From positions 62,001-126,000 of the forward strand of contig JAEYRH010000005.1 in NCBI GenBank assembly GCA_023435705.1: a DNA stretch of 64,000 nt, given 5' to 3'. The position numbers were made by a program, and so were the translations under genes. This DNA comes from Bacillota bacterium (GTDB lineage Bacteria; Bacillota; Clostridia; Christensenellales; UMGS416). Below the pieces are notes generated by a model. It saw only the letters and a list, made by a program, of their open reading frames with translations. It did not search any database and was not told the origin of the DNA. Positions 59,507 to 64,000 of the stretch are shown piece by piece (position 1 is the first letter of the stretch; the number at the start of each line of letters is the position of its first letter).

Positions 59507-59608
59507 ATGAACATTTCGATATTGGTGATCGCACTGGGGGCAGCCGCAACCCTGATTTGTGTGGGCGCAGCTGTGGTGATTGTGCTTGTGATCAACAAAA
59601 AGAAATAA
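59507..59608 (+). CDS. Small single-helix membrane peptide
   Basis: Thirty-three residues, MNISILVIALGAAATLICVG at the start and ending VINKKK. One hydrophobic helix and a basic end suggest a membrane peptide with the C-terminus inside. CGAGGAG precedes the ATG by 6-7 bp, and a hairpin (59650-59678) follows. No family is recognised. Confidence 0.55.
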   Translation: MNISILVIALGAAATLICVGAAVVIVLVINKKK

Positions 59609-59649
59609 GAATGGCCCGCAGGAAATAGCAAAACGAAGATAACACCGGC

Positions 59650-59678
59650 AACCCACCGCCTGGGCCAGGCGGTGGGTT
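59650..59678 (+). terminator. Stem-loop after the small peptide gene
   Basis: A perfect 13-bp stem AACCCACCGCCTG / CAGGCGGTGGGTT with loop GGC. The following T-run is weak (CTGCATT). Confidence 0.6.
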
Positions 59679-59833
59679 CTGCATTCCACGCTGGAGGTGT
59701 TCGCAATTTCACATCTCGCACTTGCACTCATATGATATAGCAGAAGGACCATGCGGGTATATCGCGGATGCTGATCGGTCTCCATATCACCATACCCGGG
59801 GCGCCTTCGAAATCATAAGGCAAGGTGAGGAAA

Positions 59834-60310
59834 ATGGCATACTACTCCCGCGATGATCACCCAGAATCCTACAAGAAAGACGCACAAAAGGTTGCGCTGA
59901 ATGCCTCAACTGGCGGTGCAGGCCCGTTGCCGGTCATCACGACGCTGCTGGCTGACCCGATCAACGTGGTATCCGTTGGAATTGACACCTCCGAATTCAG
60001 GAGGCCGGACATCCTGTTGACATTCACAGGCATCGTCAATCTGCCGTTGGGCATATCAGTCACGCTGAACTTCCAGATTTTCCGCTCAACAGATGATGGC
60101 GCAGCACCCGTAGGCTCCACCTACACGTTCTCCACGCTGGTCAATGTGCTGGAATCGGAAGCGTTCTCGTTCCAGTTCTTTGACACGAACCTGGAGCCCA
60201 ACAACTACACCTACACGGTGCAATTGAACACCAACTCCATCATCGACATCACCCCAGGGCTGACCATCACCAACGCGACACTGAGCGCCCTGGCCGTGGA
60301 CCGTGCCTGA
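59834..60310 (+). CDS. DUF4489-like surface or spore-associated protein
   Basis: A 158-residue protein with an N-terminal polar segment (MAYYSRDDHPESYKKDAQKV) and a beta-rich domain with LLTFTGIVNLPLGISVTLNF and NNYTYTVQLNTNSI. The pattern resembles DUF4489-type proteins found in clostridial spore or surface layers. No signal peptide. AAGGTGAGG precedes the ATG at 59834. The role is inferred only from this resemblance. Confidence 0.65.
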   Translation: MAYYSRDDHPESYKKDAQKVALNASTGGAGPLPVITTLLADPINVVSVGIDTSEFRRPDILLTFTGIVNLPLGISVTLNFQIFRSTDDGAAPVGSTYTFSTLVNVLESEAFSFQFFDTNLEPNNYTYTVQLNTNSIIDITPGLTITNATLSALAVDRA

Positions 60311-60653
60311 TGTGACCCCGTTCAGCCCTTGAGCAGCATGACTGCCCAAGGGCAATACATAAAAACAACACGCAGAATTTACTGGCGCATTCTCTAAATC
60401 AAGCCAAGACCATCGAACCAGCTTCTCTTCTACTTACAAATAAATGTGATGCAGTCTTTCTTCCATCATATGAAAACAGGCTCATGTGATTTCGCGAAAT
60501 GGCTGGTTGGAACGCATAATATAAGTGTACTTTTTCTATTATAACTATGGTAGAATATTCCGAGCTCACATTTTCCAAGCATAACGCATGGAAGATGTTT
60601 GAGCCAATCCATCAATCAGTATTACTTTGCGCTTCGCACCAGAGGAACTTCTT
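60311..60653. other. AT-rich intergenic region
   Basis: The first 45 bp contain a hairpin (CCCTTGAG... CCAAGGG) without a T-run. The rest is AT-rich with a plausible -10 near 60541 (TATAACTATGG). No further gene is visible. Confidence 0.4.
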
Positions 60654-61427
60654 ATGAAACCAATGGCTAGAGCTCAGAAACTAATTGCTTCTGTTATCAT
60701 TGCGTTGATGACCCTTTGCTCATCAGTGGTGGCCAATGCTGCTACACTTACCGAGGTGAATTCCGCCCCGGGAGGTGTTGTTTGCCTCACGGTTGATGAC
60801 GGATATAGCAGGGACGCAATCACAAAGGTATTGAACCTGATGCGCACCAAGAAAGTTGCATGCACATTCTTCGTCATTGGAAACAGGCTGACTGCATATC
60901 CAGATTTATGGAGACAGGCAATCAAGGATGGGCATGAGATTTGTTATCATTCCATGAACCACTCGAGCTTGAGTGGCTGGAGTGACAGCAAAATACTTGA
61001 GGATCTGAAATCATGGAACACAACGGCAAAGAAGGTGCTGGGAAGCAATTATTCCATACCCAAATTGGCGCGGCTGCCAGGAGGCGGAGGTCATGAGAAT
61101 AGCAGGATACTCAAATTGTTCGACAGTCAAGGTTATAAGCTGATTGGGTGGGGCGTTGATACTTATACCGGCGCAATCAAGGTGGGAAATCCAATAGCCA
61201 AATATGTGCTGTCTAGGACAAGATCAGGGTCCATCATTCTGACACACTTCAATACAGCGGATGCAAATGCAATGTCTCAGTATATTGACGCTTTGAAAAA
61301 GAAGTTCACCCTATCCAAAGTTTCCACTGCAGTATTCCCGCAGTTTTCCCCACCGCCCAAATCACCACCAACCCAACCATCTGAAACGCCACCGCCTGTT
61401 ATCATATGGGGCGATGCTCTTCGGTAG
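60654..61427 (+). CDS. Secreted polysaccharide deacetylase (NodB domain)
   Basis: A 257-residue protein with a Sec signal peptide (about 1-30, ending ANAATL). The NodB deacetylase domain shows VCLTVDDGYSRD (motif with metal Asp-Asp), the metal-binding HSMNHSSL, and RLPGGGGHEN. The C-terminal 30 residues are Pro-rich (PPPKSPPTQPSETPPP). It probably removes acetyl groups from peptidoglycan or surface glycans. AGAGGAAC precedes the ATG at 60654. Confidence 0.9.
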   Translation: MKPMARAQKLIASVIIALMTLCSSVVANAATLTEVNSAPGGVVCLTVDDGYSRDAITKVLNLMRTKKVACTFFVIGNRLTAYPDLWRQAIKDGHEICYHSMNHSSLSGWSDSKILEDLKSWNTTAKKVLGSNYSIPKLARLPGGGGHENSRILKLFDSQGYKLIGWGVDTYTGAIKVGNPIAKYVLSRTRSGSIILTHFNTADANAMSQYIDALKKKFTLSKVSTAVFPQFSPPPKSPPTQPSETPPPVIIWGDALR

Positions 61428-61460
61428 ATGTTATATGCGATCTTGGAGCGAAACAAACAA

Positions 61461-61489
61461 AACACCCCGGCTGATGCAGGGGTGTTTTT
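61461..61489. terminator. Terminator between deacetylase and tRNA remnant
   Basis: AACACCCC / GGGGTGTT stem with TTTTT on the plus strand. In the minus direction it would have terminated the original tRNA-Arg gene. Confidence 0.85.
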
Positions 61490-61490
61490 G

Positions 61491-61537
61491 TGGCGTGCCC
61501 GAAAGGATTCGAACCTTCGACCTCTTGATTCGTAGTC
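61491..61537 (-). other. 3' fragment of tRNA-Arg(ACG): probable attachment site of an integrated element
   Basis: On the minus strand, CTACGAATCAAGAGG, the T-arm (GGTTCGAATCC) and the acceptor 3' strand CGGGCACGCCA are present. The 5' half of the tRNA (acceptor GTGCCCG, D-arm) is missing; beyond the anticodon loop the sequence no longer pairs. A truncated tRNA 3' end next to the original terminator is the usual scar of a tyrosine-integrase element that inserted into a tRNA gene. The intact tRNA should lie at the other end of the element, to the right of the window. Confidence 0.75.
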
Positions 61538-61613
61538 TAAAATACTCTAATTCGTACTGTTACATATCCCGCTATATGACTGCTCATTAAGCCATTTTTT
61601 CTCTCTGAATTGC

Positions 61614-61672
61614 AGTAGCCATTTGTACTATTGGCTACTGTTTTGTTTCTGTAGTAGTCAAATAGTAGCCAT
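61614..61672. repeat. Cluster of AGTAGCCA repeats, candidate integrase arm sites
   Basis: AGTAGCCA (61614-61621) and TGGCTACT (61632-61639) form an inverted repeat. AGTAGTCA (61653-61660) and AGTAGCCAT (61664-61672) are direct copies. Such short repeats near an att core are typical arm-type integrase-binding sites. Alternating CG tracts (61676-61695, 61731-61742) follow. Confidence 0.5.
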
Positions 61673-61766
61673 GCCTCGCGCGTGTGCGTGCGCGTTTTTA
61701 TAGAGCGGAATAACCTCAGCTTGCCAGCCCTCGCGCGCGCGTTACGAGTCATAAAAACCCATAACA

Positions 61767-64000
61767 CTAAGCTACCATAATTTCGTATAGATGCTTTTGG
61801 AAAGAGATGAATTCACTAAATATCTGCTCTACTCCTCCAAGTGTCTCAACTGCATCATGGATTGATTGGTACTTTAATACAAGTAGTTTTGGTAATTTCT
61901 CTTGGTTAAGCTCATCAATACCAGAATCAATATACTTAGATAATACAAATTCAAGAAATTCCTTGTGTTTTTCATCAAGGCCAGCGAAAATTCTGGGCGT
62001 TGCAGCCTCAACTCTTTCCTTTCTGGAAATTGGCTTAACAGCAAATGAAACAAACTCAAACACATCAAACAGATCGCTCTTCTCTGCATCAATAAGACGT
62101 TGTAGAGTTGCCAACTCAGCAGCACCATATCCCGCATCCGTTAGTCTCTCCAAGAAAGCCTTTCGCGTTGCCGGATTCGACCAGATGGAGCGCAACTCAT
62201 CTTCATTCTTGAAGAAGTCGGGCAATACTCCAAAAAGATTATGCAAAAACTCCTCAGCTGATATTGGCTTTCCATCAGCACTCAGAAATAAGGTTGAGAT
62301 CATATGCTGTATTTCACGATCTTTACCATCTCGCAGTTTGATTTTTATTTTCTTCTTTTTCCCTCCTTCAGGGTCGGGGTTCTCCGGATCAGTCGGGTCT
62401 ATGGGTTCCCCCGGCGTTGGTGGCGCGGGATGAGGCTCAGGCTTAGGTTCCGGCTCAAGCGGCTCACCATCCCACTCAGGGTCTAGGAAATGATGATAGG
62501 CATCGACAAAATCATAGATAGTGAAGAATTCTTTGCCCTCGAATAGCCGTGTGCCACGCCCTATAATTTGCTTAAATTCGATGATTGTGTTGATAGGCCG
62601 CATAAGAACGATATTACGAATATTTCGGGCATCAACACCTGTAGAAAGCTTCTGTGATGAGGTGAGGATTGTGGGTATAGTCTTGTCATTGTCGCGAAAA
62701 TCCTTCAAATACTGATCACCAATCGCGCCATCTTTGGCAGTAACACGCACACAATAGAAGGGGTCTGTGCTCGTTGCATACTGATTGATCAAATCTCTGA
62801 CAGCCAACGCATGGTCTTGGGTAGCACAAAAAACAATCGTCTTCTCATTTTGATTAATCTGGTCAAGAAAAATCTTAACCCTCGCAGCTTCCCTCTCCTT
62901 GATTTCTATGATCTTATTAAAATCAGGCTCCTCATATACCCGGCCTTCTTCCACTTCACCCTCAATGATATGGTCATCAGGTGTGTAAACATAATCATCA
63001 ATGGTAGTTTTTATCCGCTTCACTTTAAACGGAGTCAGGAAACCATCATTGATACCTTCCTTTAATGAGTAGATATATACAGGCTCCCCAAAGTATCTAT
63101 AAGTATCAACATTGTCTTTCCTTTTCGGTGTCGCCGTTAATCCAAGCTGCACAGCAGGGGCAAAGTATTCCAGTATCCCACGCCAATTGCCCTCGTCATT
63201 AGCTCCTCCCCGGTGGCACTCGTCAATAATAATCAAATCAAAGTAATCAGCAGGGTATTCCCCGAAATAGGGTTGATTATCCTTGCCACACATAAAGGTT
63301 TGGAAGATGGTGAAGAATACATTACCGTTGGTCGGTACTCTTCCTCCTCTCTTGCTGATTTCATCGGGATTGATACGAACCAAAGCATCTTCAGGAAATG
63401 CAGAGAAATCATTAAATGCCTGGTTAGCTAGAATGTTTCTGTCTGCAAGAAATAAAACACGCGGCCTACGAGTACCATCTCGCTTCAAATTCCATTTCGT
63501 TTGAAATAGCTTCCAAGTAATTTCAAATGCAATGTGTGTTTTTCCTGTTCCTGTTGCCAATGTCAACAATATACGGTTCTTCTTCTCGGCTATTGCGGTC
63601 AATACGTTGTTTACGGCAATTTCTTGATAATACCGAACGGGTTTTACACCTCCAATATCGTTGAAAGGTACTGAGTCAAATTTGTCTCTCCACTCGTTTT
63701 GGCTAGAGAATATCATGTTCCATAATTCGTCTGGCGATGGGTAAGAGGCAACTACACCTTCCTTGCCTGTCTTCATGTTTATCTGGTATATCTCTTTGCC
63801 GTTGCTGGAATATGTGTAGGCAAGACTGAGTTTATGGGCATATTCTTTTGCCTGAGCTACACCTTCTCCAACTTCCAGTTCATCACTCTTCGCCTCAATA
63901 ACAGCAAGCTTTCGCCCTTGATACACAAGCACATAATCGGCAATCACAGGTTTACCACGCTTGCCCCCGGTTTGCAGCTTGCCAAGGGTAATGTGGTGTT
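61767..64000 (-). CDS. hsdR: Type I restriction-modification enzyme, R subunit (5' end outside window)
   Basis: At least 744 residues; the frame stays open to base 64000, so the true start lies to the right. The N-terminal nuclease has the PD-(D/E)xK pattern (...IADYVLVYQGRKLAVIEAK). The SF2 helicase has Walker A ATGTGKTH, DECH (IIIDECHRGG), TATPKR and QIIGRGTR. A Pro-rich linker (EPEPKPEPHPAPPTPGEP) joins an EcoEI-type C-terminal domain. HsdR translocates and cuts unmodified DNA, with HsdM and HsdS expected further right. AT-rich composition fits an acquired element bordered by the tRNA-Arg scar. Confidence 0.95.
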   Translation of the reverse strand, partial: HHITLGKLQTGGKRGKPVIADYVLVYQGRKLAVIEAKSDELEVGEGVAQAKEYAHKLSLAYTYSSNGKEIYQINMKTGKEGVVASYPSPDELWNMIFSSQNEWRDKFDSVPFNDIGGVKPVRYYQEIAVNNVLTAIAEKKNRILLTLATGTGKTHIAFEITWKLFQTKWNLKRDGTRRPRVLFLADRNILANQAFNDFSAFPEDALVRINPDEISKRGGRVPTNGNVFFTIFQTFMCGKDNQPYFGEYPADYFDLIIIDECHRGGANDEGNWRGILEYFAPAVQLGLTATPKRKDNVDTYRYFGEPVYIYSLKEGINDGFLTPFKVKRIKTTIDDYVYTPDDHIIEGEVEEGRVYEEPDFNKIIEIKEREAARVKIFLDQINQNEKTIVFCATQDHALAVRDLINQYATSTDPFYCVRVTAKDGAIGDQYLKDFRDNDKTIPTILTSSQKLSTGVDARNIRNIVLMRPINTIIEFKQIIGRGTRLFEGKEFFTIYDFVDAYHHFLDPEWDGEPLEPEPKPEPHPAPPTPGEPIDPTDPENPDPEGGKKKKIKIKLRDGKDREIQHMISTLFLSADGKPISAEEFLHNLFGVLPDFFKNEDELRSIWSNPATRKAFLERLTDAGYGAAELATLQRLIDAEKSDLFDVFEFVSFAVKPISRKERVEAATPRIFAGLDEKHKEFLEFVLSKYIDSGIDELNQEKLPKLLVLKYQSIHDAVETLGGVEQIFSEFISFQKHLYEIMVA

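Noticed and set aside
61547..61766. Complete tRNA or integrase gene beside the tRNA-Arg fragment
   Set aside because: No 5' acceptor strand (GTGCCCG) or D-arm is found upstream of the fragment, and no frame in this stretch resembles an integrase.

Overview
The window looks like a chromosomal stretch from an anaerobic, moderately GC-rich Firmicute of the Clostridia type; I cannot name a genus. The evidence is Firmicute-style gene content: a glmS ribozyme leader, a four-cysteine ribosomal protein L28, NrdR next to a YlmD-type laccase-domain protein and a YlmC/YmxH PRC-barrel protein, two LytR-CpsA-Psr cell-wall ligases, an XRE regulator paired with a DUF2975-like membrane protein, and a fused homocysteine methyltransferase/MTHFR (YitJ type). 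Three aldo/keto reductases with C-terminal [4Fe-4S] ferredoxin modules, and the mercury-methylation pair hgcAB, point to a strict anaerobe.

Layout. 1-5.9 kb: a partial gene, a TetR-controlled flavodoxin-like operon, a LUD protein, a short alanyl-tRNA synthetase and a GNAT acetyltransferase. 6.5-9.3 kb: two ferredoxin-type aldo/keto reductases divergent from an HxlR regulator. 9.3-15.1 kb: ThiI with its cysteine desulfurase, then membrane proteins including a tandem paralogous pair. 15.1-18.7 kb: glmM-glmS with a glmS ribozyme and an extra terminator between them. 18.8-25.4 kb: nucleoside phosphorylase, azlCD, ylmD-nrdR-ylmC, PRPP synthetase and rpmB. 25.4-29.7 kb: a TetR-regulated ABC-2 exporter operon with two perfect operators. 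29.8-50.5 kb: enolase, surface and cell-wall proteins, regulators, a divergent thymidylate synthase, threonine aldolase and the folate/methionine C1 genes. 50.7-51.4 kb: eight tRNA genes on the minus strand.

52.3-58.1 kb is the most notable region. It carries hgcA and hgcB, which together methylate Hg(II), directly downstream of an arsenic-type resistance cluster on the same strand: arsR, an ArsP/SO_0444-like permease, three tiny Cys-containing ORFs, a second arsR, acr3 and arsC. HgcA carries an unusual N-terminal extension with four cysteine pairs (CC, CGC, CC, CSC). Similar cysteine clusters occur in the permease loop, in one small protein and in the ArsR tail, so the locus looks like a combined thiol-metal(loid) handling unit. 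Two promoters with dyads matching ArsR-type operators can be read directly.

58.2-64 kb: a third ferredoxin-type aldo/keto reductase behind a promoter with a MerR-like 19-bp spacer, a few surface proteins and a polysaccharide deacetylase. Then comes the 3' fragment of a tRNA-Arg(ACG) gene, which marks the edge of an integrated element. The element's first visible gene is a type I restriction subunit, hsdR, running off the right edge.
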